A stretch of 5,135 bases of DNA from an uncultured Sphingomonadaceae bacterium (GTDB taxonomy: Bacteria > Pseudomonadota > Alphaproteobacteria > Sphingomonadales > Sphingomonadaceae). Under the pieces are notes generated by a model. It was not told where the DNA came from. It saw only the letters and a list, made by a program, of their open reading frames with translations, and did not search any database. The position numbers were made by a program, and so were the translations under genes. Of the stretch, positions 1 to 4,678 are shown in pieces; position 1 is the first letter of the stretch; each line of letters opens with the position of its first letter. The DNA lies in contig CAMLKX010000142.1 of the NCBI GenBank assembly GCA_946480515.1, positions 1-5,135 on the forward strand. The letters are read 5' to 3'.

Positions 1-308
<308 letters not shown>

Positions 309-360
309 ATGTACGACAAGCTCCGGCGGAATAGGCCGAAGCAAGCCGGCATCTCTGGGA

Positions 361-419
361 GCCGTTCCTGCACAAATATACAAACTGGTGTGTTTGCGTA
401 TGAGGACATTTGGAACGGC
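361..419 (-). repeat. Inverted repeat forming a long stem-loop near the 16S 5' end
   Basis: GCCGTTCC (361-368) and GGAACGGC (412-419) are perfect 8-bp inverted repeats. Inside them ATACAAAC (378-385) can pair with GTTT (392-395) and GTAT (398-401) with a 2-nt bulge, giving a two-tier stem-loop of about 59 nt. It ends 53 nt upstream of mature 16S, and the interior is unusually A/T-rich for this genome. It may be a local RNase processing structure in the pre-16S leader; this is inferred from folding by eye. Confidence 0.55.
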
Positions 420-500
420 ATAAATTTGACCGATCACCCGAAGCCCAGAGGCCCTCGGAGACCGGGCCGCCGCCCGCATGTCCCTTCATCTAACCAACAA

Positions 501-512
501 TGTCAAAGAGCC
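501..512 (-). promoter_or_regulatory. boxA antitermination site of the rrn leader
   Basis: The minus strand reads GGCTCTTTGACA, a very close match to the rRNA boxA consensus TGCTCTTTAACA. It lies about 100 nt into the predicted transcript and about 190 nt before 16S. In the known system boxA RNA binds NusB/NusE and lets polymerase resist Rho on the untranslated rRNA transcript. The hairpin just upstream (543-560) is in the usual boxB position. Confidence 0.85.
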
Positions 513-542
513 GACGAAACTTCCCCCCGGTCCATCAGGTTC

Positions 543-560
543 CGGGTATCGGCGATACCG
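543..560 (-). other. boxB-like hairpin of the rrn leader
   Basis: GGTATC (545-550) and GATACC (554-559) form a perfect 6-bp stem around a 3-nt loop, with an extra C-G pair possible if one G is bulged. It lies about 30 nt upstream of boxA in the transcript, where rRNA leaders usually carry boxB. The match is by position and structure, since boxB has no strict sequence. Confidence 0.55.
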
Positions 561-586
561 ACTGAGAAGAGACGCGAAACGAAGAC

Positions 587-602
587 CGGTCCGGAGGGAC
601 CG
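587..602 (-). other. Perfect hairpin at the 5' end of the rrn leader RNA
   Basis: CGGTCC (587-592) and GGACCG (597-602) form a 6-bp perfect stem with a 4-nt loop, starting about 13 nt from the predicted transcription start. It has no U-run and is not a terminator. It may protect the 5' end of the pre-rRNA or be part of a boxB/processing structure; its role is not determined. Confidence 0.5.
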
Positions 603-621
603 TCCCCGCTGCTGTGAGGCG

Positions 622-672
622 GATATATGTGAGGCCCTTCCGCCCGTCAATCGCCTTTTTGCAAAAAAAATG
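622..672 (-). promoter_or_regulatory. rRNA operon promoter with A/T-rich upstream (UP-like) element
   Basis: On the minus strand there is a -35 box TTGACG (650-645), a 17-bp spacer and a -10 box TATATC (627-622), giving a start near A615. The spacing is ideal for a housekeeping sigma factor. Directly upstream of the -35 box, at 654-672, is a T8 run followed by GCAAAAA, an A/T-rich stretch in otherwise GC-rich DNA and in the right place for an UP element. The sequence after the -10 box (CGCCTC) is GC-rich. That is typical of stringently controlled rRNA promoters, so ppGpp-type control is a reasonable inference but not proven. Confidence 0.85.
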
Positions 673-688
673 TCTCTGCGGTGACGAT

Positions 689-716
689 CGAGGGCCTGGA
701 GGGATGCAGCCCCTCG
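689..716 (-). other. Hairpin after the CBS gene (possible weak transcription end)
   Basis: CGAGGG (689-694) pairs with CCCTCG (711-716). After a C/C mismatch, CTG/CAG adds three more pairs around an 8-nt loop. It lies 8 nt past the stop of the CBS-domain gene. No U-run follows directly: the nearest T8 is about 20 nt further on and belongs to the rrn upstream element. It could stabilise the mRNA end or act with Rho, but it is not a canonical intrinsic terminator. Confidence 0.4.
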
Positions 717-724
717 CAAAGACC

Positions 725-1162
725 CTAGTAGCGGTCTCCAGAGATATAGTGGCGCATGGCGTCTGCCTCGCGCTCGATCTCGTCGATGCGATTCTTCACC
801 AGGTCGCCAATCGATACGATCCCGCACAGCTTCCCTCCGCCGTCGACCACGGGAAGATGGCGGATTCGCTGCTGAGTCATCACCGCCATCGCCGAAGGAA
901 TCGACGTGTCGGGATCGATCTTGATCGCCGGAGCACTCATCGCCCGCGCTACCGGCCAGTCGAGAACGTCCGGTCCATGATCCTTGAGGCAATAGATCAC
1001 GTCGCGTTCCGAGATGATTCCGGCGATCTCGCCCGAGTCGATGACCAGCAATGCTCCGATCCTGCGTTCTCCGAGCTGCCTGACGGCGTCGGAAATGGGG
1101 TCGCCCGAGGCGATGGTCGCCACCGCATGACCCTTGCTGGATAAGATTGTCGCAACCGTCAT
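725..1162 (-). CDS. Two-CBS-domain protein (putative nucleotide-sensing regulator)
   Basis: This 145-residue protein consists almost entirely of a tandem CBS pair (Bateman module). CBS1 spans about residues 8-60 and ends in GIISERDV (48-55). CBS2 spans about 74-125, with RHLPVV (101-106) and GIVSIGDLVK (114-123). Both repeats keep the G-[IV]-x-S-x-x-D pattern that usually contacts the ribose of bound adenine nucleotides. There is no signal peptide or membrane segment, so it should be cytoplasmic. Stand-alone CBS pairs commonly bind AMP, ATP or related ligands; the partner and ligand here are unknown. The start at 1162 is preferred over longer in-frame starts (1273, 1228) because AGGTGGAG lies 8 nt upstream and the domain begins right after it. 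The gene ends about 75 bp upstream of the rrn -35 box on the same strand and is divergent from the thioesterase gene. The family call is firm; the function is not. Confidence 0.9.
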   Translation of the reverse strand: MTVATILSSKGHAVATIASGDPISDAVRQLGERRIGALLVIDSGEIAGIISERDVIYCLKDHGPDVLDWPVARAMSAPAIKIDPDTSIPSAMAVMTQQRIRHLPVVDGGGKLCGIVSIGDLVKNRIDEIEREADAMRHYISGDRY

Positions 1163-1170
1163 CGCTTGTT

Positions 1171-1178
1171 CTCCACCT
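1171..1178 (-). promoter_or_regulatory. Ribosome binding site deciding the CBS-protein start
   Basis: The minus strand reads AGGTGGAG, followed by 8 nt and then ATG at 1162-1160. This supports the short 145-residue form over the 182-residue reading that begins at 1273, whose extra N-terminus has no domain character. Confidence 0.7.
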
Positions 1179-1275
1179 GATGACTTCAGAGGTTGATGAT
1201 CCCACGGTCGACGCTCAAAGGAAAGCATGACCGCGCCGGCGCCGCCAGCACAGAGATTATGGGCACCTTTCAATC

Positions 1276-1281
1276 AGGGGA
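1276..1281 (+). promoter_or_regulatory. Ribosome binding site deciding the thioesterase start
   Basis: AGGGGA is followed by 5 nt and ATG at 1287. The in-frame ATG at 1227 would add 20 residues of low-complexity sequence with no homology to YciA and lacks a comparable site, so 1287 is chosen. Confidence 0.7.
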
Positions 1282-1286
1282 CTGGA

Positions 1287-1658
1287 ATGAGTGATCGAAG
1301 ACCAACACTGAGGGTTGTGCCACGGCCAAGTGACATCAACCATGTCGGCAATATCTTCGGCGGATGGGTTCTCAGCCAGATGGACATCGCTGGCGGAATC
1401 GTCGCGGCGAAACGAGCCAATGGACCGGTCGCCACGGTGGCAATCGAAGCGATGACCTTCATCACTCCGATCCAGCTGAATGACATTGTGTCAGTCTACG
1501 CCGATGTCGTGGCGGTCGGCCGTACATCACTCAAGATTCGGATTGAGGTGACTGCCACTCGGGGTCAGGACATGACCGAGATCAAGGTCACCGAGGGACT
1601 TTTCACCTTCGTCGCGATCGACAAGCAGCACCGCCCGCGGCCGGTCGATCCGGCCTGA
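1287..1658 (+). CDS. yciA: YciA-type hotdog acyl-CoA thioesterase
   Basis: The 123-residue product is a single hotdog-fold domain and would hydrolyse acyl-CoA to free fatty acid and CoA in the cytoplasm. From memory it aligns along its length with E. coli YciA (132 residues). The helix-start block GNIFGGWVLSQMDIAGG (21-37) corresponds to the GDIFGGW...SQMDIGG segment of YciA, and VAIEAMTFITPIQLND corresponds to its VRVEGMTFLRPVAVGD. Asp33 in SQMD is the likely catalytic acid by analogy with YciA enzymes. The Asp of GDIFGGW is Asn22 here. YciA enzymes are usually hexamers acting on a wide range of acyl-CoAs; the substrate here cannot be read from sequence. The gene stands alone: it is divergent from the CBS gene (124-bp gap) and convergent with the porin, with a hairpin terminator 6 bp after its stop. 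No firm promoter could be placed in the divergent gap. Confidence 0.9.
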   Translation: MSDRRPTLRVVPRPSDINHVGNIFGGWVLSQMDIAGGIVAAKRANGPVATVAIEAMTFITPIQLNDIVSVYADVVAVGRTSLKIRIEVTATRGQDMTEIKVTEGLFTFVAIDKQHRPRPVDPA

Positions 1659-1663
1659 AAAGA

Positions 1664-1695
1664 GAAAGGCTCCCGTCCAGGGACGAGAGCCTTTC
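1664..1695. terminator. Strong hairpin terminator between convergent genes
   Basis: GAAAGGCTC (1664-1672) pairs with GAGCCTTTC (1687-1695). After one C/A mismatch, CGTCC (1674-1678) pairs with GGACG (1681-1685) around a 2-base AG loop, giving 14 pairs in all. The thioesterase ends 6 bp to the left and the porin ends 29 bp to the right. On the minus strand the stem runs into TCTTTTC, a fair U-rich tail, so it should end the pstS-porin transcript. On the plus strand the tail after the stem is poor (CATACG), though the stem itself ends in CTTTC. Bidirectional action is likely but is stronger for the minus strand. Confidence 0.85.
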
Positions 1696-1723
1696 CATAC
1701 GCACAGCCCCGTTGGGGGAAGCC

Positions 1724-3376
1724 TTAGAAGTCGACCTGAACCCGCGCCGCGACGACGTCGACGCCATAGGATCGATCATCCACCGATTCATCCGAGTCAG
1801 GCTTAACGGTCGCAGCGAAAGGCCCGCCGGTGATCTTCGCGTGCGAGTAGTTGAGGAGGACGCGGAAATAGTCCTCTGGGATCCAGACCAGGCCCGCTTG
1901 AAAGCCCAACTGCTTACCGCCGCGCGACAATCGTTCGTTCACCGGGCGGAGCGAGGTGCTGCCGTTTGTGAAGTTGTTGGTTAGCGCGTTCTTCAATTTG
2001 CTCGAGTCAAGATCGAGATAGTCGATGCGACCGTTCAGCTGGATGGCGCCCCAGCCGCCCTTGCTGAACGGACTGAGGACCTTGGTGCGGTCCCACGTAC
2101 CATTGTCCCACAAACCATTCTTGCTAGCCTTGTAAGGACGTGTCTCGCCGGTCAGATAATAACCCGCCTCGAGGAATCCCCCCCAGAAGGTGAGATTGCC
2201 GTCCGGGACGACGACGCTGGTGCTGGGGAACGCGTCGAGACCCGTCGCCACGTCGCCGGGCTGGTGGCCGACGTTGACCTTGTTCATCTGACCTTCGGCG
2301 TGGACATGCAGCGACTTGAACACGCCAGCCAGTTCGACACCAAGAATGTTGTCACTTTGCGCTGCAAAGTCGGCTGACCCCGACCCCCGCGTGTCGATGA
2401 ACCGAACATCGGTCGTCTGCGTGAATGGGCGCGCCCTGTAGCGCGCCAGCTGGTTCGACGACGGCGCACCTTGGGAGCTACCAGCGACCGATCCATTGTT
2501 GGGCGAGAAGTTCCGGTGCTGGAAGTTCAGGCCAAAGTGCAGCTGGTTGCCGTCGACAATCGGAGCATAGACAGCGCGCGCGGCAGCGATCCAGCCCTTG
2601 TTGTCGAAGCTGTTGTCGATCGTCTTGGCCGCATAAAGTCCGGTATTCAGGCGGAAAACGTTGTCGGCCGTGGCCGCGCCGGCCGAGATACCGATCCGTC
2701 GGGTGTTGATGAAACCATCATTGAACGCGCCCCGCTCGAGGAAGCTGATGAAGCGAGAGCTGGTGATTTGCTCCATGCCGTTCAGCGTCTCATGATTACC
2801 AAGAGTCACGTTCCACGGCTTGCCGGCCGGGACATAGCTGATGGTCACGTCGCCGAAGGTCACATTCGGGCCAGAGCCAGCCGCACCGGCAAAATCGGCT
2901 TCGAACTTATACTGGAAGCCGCCGGGGATCGAGCCTTCCGCGCCGAGACGCAGACGGCGGGCTCGGGTATTGAAGCCAAGATTTCGCGCCGGCTGCGTGA
3001 AGATTTCCGAACCGATGCGGTCATCCGGATTGCTGACATAACCAACATCATACTGGATGCGGCCGCGCGGCTTGAACGACCAACCCGCTTCCTTGTCCTC
3101 GAACTGCGGAGCACCCTTCCAGTTCGGGGTGGACTTGACCTGGGCGGCCTTGACCTGCTCGAGCGCTTCCTGAAGCGCTTCGACCTGAGCCTGCAGCAGC
3201 TCGATCTTGGCATTGGCGTCATCGGTCGGAGCTGCGGCGGCGATCGCCGCATCGGCCTCAGACTCGGTCATCGGCTGTTCGGTCGCCTCAGCCGCCGGCT
3301 CTTGAGCAAGGACTGCGCCCGAACAGACGAGCGCGCTGCTCGCAAGAAATGCGCGAACAAGCATGGTGGTCTTCAT
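1724..3376 (-). CDS. OprP/OprO-type (phosphate-selective) outer-membrane porin
   Basis: This 550-residue protein fits the Porin_O_P family: trimeric outer-membrane beta-barrels that pass phosphate or polyphosphate. A signal peptide (residues 1-24, cut after VLA) is followed by an Ala/Glu-rich linker. A short coiled coil follows (about 53-80, with I58, L61, V65, L68, L72, V75 spaced 3-4-3-4-3). The barrel starts with WSFKPRGRIQYDVGY (99-113) and continues with ARRLRLGAEG, YKFEADFAG and a SSRFISFLERGAF stretch, all family-like. The C-terminus ends in RVQVDF, with the terminal Phe typical of BAM substrates. It is longer than P. aeruginosa OprP (about 440 residues), partly because of the N-terminal coiled coil. 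The start has AAGGGGGA 6 nt upstream. It lies 99 bp downstream of pstS on the same strand, which supports a phosphate role. Ion selectivity cannot be shown from sequence alone. Confidence 0.92.
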   Translation of the reverse strand: MKTTMLVRAFLASSALVCSGAVLAQEPAAEATEQPMTESEADAAIAAAAPTDDANAKIELLQAQVEALQEALEQVKAAQVKSTPNWKGAPQFEDKEAGWSFKPRGRIQYDVGYVSNPDDRIGSEIFTQPARNLGFNTRARRLRLGAEGSIPGGFQYKFEADFAGAAGSGPNVTFGDVTISYVPAGKPWNVTLGNHETLNGMEQITSSRFISFLERGAFNDGFINTRRIGISAGAATADNVFRLNTGLYAAKTIDNSFDNKGWIAAARAVYAPIVDGNQLHFGLNFQHRNFSPNNGSVAGSSQGAPSSNQLARYRARPFTQTTDVRFIDTRGSGSADFAAQSDNILGVELAGVFKSLHVHAEGQMNKVNVGHQPGDVATGLDAFPSTSVVVPDGNLTFWGGFLEAGYYLTGETRPYKASKNGLWDNGTWDRTKVLSPFSKGGWGAIQLNGRIDYLDLDSSKLKNALTNNFTNGSTSLRPVNERLSRGGKQLGFQAGLVWIPEDYFRVLLNYSHAKITGGPFAATVKPDSDESVDDRSYGVDVVAARVQVDF

Positions 3377-3394
3377 AATCTTTCCCCCTTTTTG

Positions 3395-3416
3395 TCCCGC
3401 CCGTCGATCGGCGGGA
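3395..3416 (-). other. Stem-loop just upstream of the porin ribosome site
   Basis: TCCCGCC (3395-3401) pairs with GGCGGGA (3410-3416): a perfect 7-bp, GC-rich stem with an 8-nt loop. In the transcript it ends only 4 nt before the porin Shine-Dalgarno AAGGGGGA (3390-3383). It lacks a U-run. It could affect ribosome access or act as a 5' stability element after processing. Confidence 0.55.
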
Positions 3417-3417
3417 G

Positions 3418-3444
3418 CTCGGGCAAACTCCTCGCCTGCCCGAG
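3418..3444 (-). other. Stem-loop in the middle of the pstS-porin gap
   Basis: CTCGGGCA (3418-3425) pairs perfectly with TGCCCGAG (3437-3444) around an 11-nt loop. It is followed in the transcript after one base by the next stem-loop (3416-3395) rather than by U residues. It looks more like an RNA processing or decay barrier than an intrinsic terminator. Confidence 0.55.
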
Positions 3445-3455
3445 ATGAAATTTTC

Positions 3456-3469
3456 GCCGGTTGTCCGGC
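3456..3469 (-). other. Small stem-loop right after the pstS stop
   Basis: GCCGG (3456-3460) pairs with CCGGC (3465-3469) around a 4-nt loop, starting 6 nt after the pstS TAA. In the transcript it is followed by GAAAATTTC. The stem is short and the tail weak, so at best this is a leaky terminator or a 3'-end stabiliser of the pstS mRNA. Confidence 0.4.
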
Positions 3470-3475
3470 TGTCGA

Positions 3476-4510
3476 TTACTTCAAGCTGGCGAAGTTCACC
3501 GGTGCGAGCGATCGGGCGTGCGCCTGACTGCGAGCGCGGACCTGGTTCGGCGCCGAGACGAGGCCGAGCGACTTCAAATAGCCGTTCGGACCGATCGCGC
3601 TTTCCTTGGTGAACTCCGCGACGAATGCGCGGATCGCGGGAATGGCGCCGACATGGGCATTCTTCACGTAGATGTAGAGCGGGCGTGCGCCCGGATATTG
3701 GAACGAGCTGATCGTCTGATAGCTGGCCTGGACGCCGTTGATGGCGATCCCCTTCAACTTCGACTGGTTCTCTTCCAGGAACGAGGAGCCGAAGATCCCG
3801 AGGCTGCCCGGATTGGCCTGGAGCTTCTGGACGATCAGGTTGTCGTTCTCGCCCGCTTCGATATAGGCGCCATCAGTCCGGACACCGGTGCAGATTGCCT
3901 TGAACTTGGCCTCGTCCGCCTTCTTCATCGCGGCCATGCCGGCGTTGGCTTCGCACGGCGGAGTCATGATCAGTTCGCCGAGCGCGTCGCGCGTTCCGCT
4001 GGTCGATGGCGGACCATAGACCCGGATCGGCAGGGCGGGCAGGCGGGCGTTAACGTCCTTCCACGTCTTGGCCTTGTTCGGCTTCCCAAACGGGGTCTTG
4101 GCGAGTGCCAGGTAGATGTCCCGCTGGGTCACTCCGCTCAACCCGGTGCTCTTGTCCGTCGCCAGCGCCACACCATCGAGGCCAAACTGGATCTCGGTCA
4201 CCTTGGTCACGCCGTTTGCGGCACAGGCCTTCGCTTCCGAAGCTTTCATCCGGCGCGATGCGTTCTCGATGTCCGGGAAGCGCTCGCCGACTCCGGCACA
4301 GAACAGCTTCATGCCTGCGCCGGTACCGGTGGATTCGATGATCGGCGTACCGAGGCGCGGGTTAGCGCGGGCGACGCGCTCCGCAACGGCTTTGGCAAAC
4401 GGATAAACGGTCGATGAGCCGACAGCGCGCATGCTACGGGCGTCAGCCGCCGACGATACAGTCGCCGTAATCGCCGCGATTGCGATGAAGCTCGGTGAAA
4501 TCTTGGTCAT
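3476..4510 (-). CDS. pstS: PstS-like periplasmic phosphate-binding protein
   Basis: This 344-residue protein is a periplasmic substrate-binding protein of the PstS type (PBP-like domain). It would bind phosphate and hand it to the PstCAB ABC transporter. A signal peptide (residues 1-24, cut after ADA) precedes RAVGSSTVYPF (28-38), the typical first binding loop. STGTGAG (60-66), DIENASRRMK (80-89), TWKDVN (149-154) and SGTRDALGE (171-179) follow, all in PstS order. There is no lipobox, so the protein should be soluble. The last ~25 residues, rich in Arg, Ala and Ser, look like a loose tail. The start at 4510 is chosen because AAGGGGA lies 5 nt upstream and the signal peptide then has a proper short charged end; the ATG at 4531 is weaker. 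No pstC, pstA or pstB adjoins it; the porin follows after 99 bp. A Pho-box-like array lies 62 bp or more upstream. A related anion ligand cannot be excluded. Confidence 0.93.
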   Translation of the reverse strand: MTKISPSFIAIAAITATVSSAADARSMRAVGSSTVYPFAKAVAERVARANPRLGTPIIESTGTGAGMKLFCAGVGERFPDIENASRRMKASEAKACAANGVTKVTEIQFGLDGVALATDKSTGLSGVTQRDIYLALAKTPFGKPNKAKTWKDVNARLPALPIRVYGPPSTSGTRDALGELIMTPPCEANAGMAAMKKADEAKFKAICTGVRTDGAYIEAGENDNLIVQKLQANPGSLGIFGSSFLEENQSKLKGIAINGVQASYQTISSFQYPGARPLYIYVKNAHVGAIPAIRAFVAEFTKESAIGPNGYLKSLGLVSAPNQVRARSQAHARSLAPVNFASLK

Positions 4511-4515
4511 TGGAG

Positions 4516-4522
4516 TCCCCTT
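4516..4522 (-). promoter_or_regulatory. Ribosome binding site deciding the pstS start
   Basis: AAGGGGA is followed by 5 nt and ATG at 4510-4508. It lies inside the 7-codon extension that would be read from 4531, which argues that the extension is untranslated leader. Confidence 0.75.
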
Positions 4523-4571
4523 GGGAGGCATTGAGAATTTGCCTCTCGCAACGGGGCCGTACGGCAGTTGG

Positions 4572-4611
4572 AAGACGGGGAAGTGACGACATTGTTTCAG
4601 ATTGTTGACAC
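4572..4611 (-). promoter_or_regulatory. Candidate Pho box array (PhoB sites) upstream of pstS
   Basis: On the minus strand four heptamers recur every 11 bp: GTGTCAA (4611-4605), CTGAAAC (4600-4594), TCGTCAC (4589-4583) and CCGTCTT (4578-4572). Against the Pho box unit CTGTCAT I count 5, 4, 4 and 5 matches of 7. Spacers are 4 bp throughout, the known 7+4 layout of PhoB direct repeats. The site lies between the upstream gene's terminator and pstS, where a PhoB-activated promoter should be. No convincing -10 box was found downstream, so the start point is unplaced. The individual repeats are degenerate; position and phasing carry the call. Confidence 0.5.
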
Positions 4612-4621
4612 TGCGCCGGAT

Positions 4622-4656
4622 AAAAAAAGAGGCAGGAAGCCTGCGCTACCTGCCTC
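4622..4656 (-). terminator. Intrinsic terminator of the DUF4167-type gene
   Basis: On the minus strand GAGGCAGG (4656-4649) pairs with CCTGCCTC (4636-4629). After one A/A mismatch on the plus strand, three inner pairs (AGC/GCT) close a 4-nt loop. The stem is followed at once by T7 (4628-4622). It lies 22 bp after the stop of the upstream gene and before the pstS control region. This is a textbook Rho-independent terminator and isolates pstS from upstream transcription. Confidence 0.93.
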
Positions 4657-4678
4657 GAAAACGTGACTGCTGATAAGA

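Larger units (their letters stand above)
309..615 (-). other. rRNA operon leader (transcribed spacer upstream of 16S)
   Basis: This non-coding stretch lies between the predicted rrn start point (about 615) and the mature 16S 5' end. In transcript order it holds a 6-bp hairpin (602-587), a 6-bp hairpin with a 3-nt loop (559-545), a boxA site (512-501), a GGCC/CGG imperfect hairpin (468-450) and an 8-bp inverted repeat enclosing a smaller hairpin (419-361). Open frames across it are chance readings with no ribosome site or protein-like composition. Leaders of this kind are removed by RNase III and other RNases. The matching 3' side of the long processing stem would lie downstream of 16S, outside the window. 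Confidence 0.85.

Noticed and set aside
614..1144. A 176-codon plus-strand frame opposite the CBS gene
   Set aside because: The minus-strand CBS protein has two complete domains with conserved motifs; the plus reading has none.
486..1205. A 239-codon minus-strand frame spanning the rrn promoter, leader and CBS gene
   Set aside because: It runs in a different frame through the CBS gene and into the boxA region, is Arg-rich and resembles no protein family.
1163..1286. Possible divergent promoters between the CBS and thioesterase genes
   Set aside because: Partial boxes such as CATAAT and TTGATG occur, but no -35/-10 pair with proper spacing was found on either strand.
2471..3448. A 325-codon open frame on the plus strand, opposite the porin gene
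   Set aside because: The minus strand here encodes a clear porin with signal peptide, barrel motifs and ribosome site. The plus reading has no recognisable domain and is an antisense shadow, common in GC-rich DNA.
3461..4417. A 318-codon open frame on the plus strand, opposite pstS
   Set aside because: It lies entirely opposite a well-supported PstS gene, has an Arg/Gly/Asp-rich composition with no motif and no evident ribosome site.
4605..4610. A perfect TTGACA -35 hexamer on the plus strand upstream of pstS
   Set aside because: No -10 box lies 16-18 bp downstream (AGAGGC occurs there) and no plus-strand gene follows. The bases are better explained as part of the minus-strand TGTCAA repeat.
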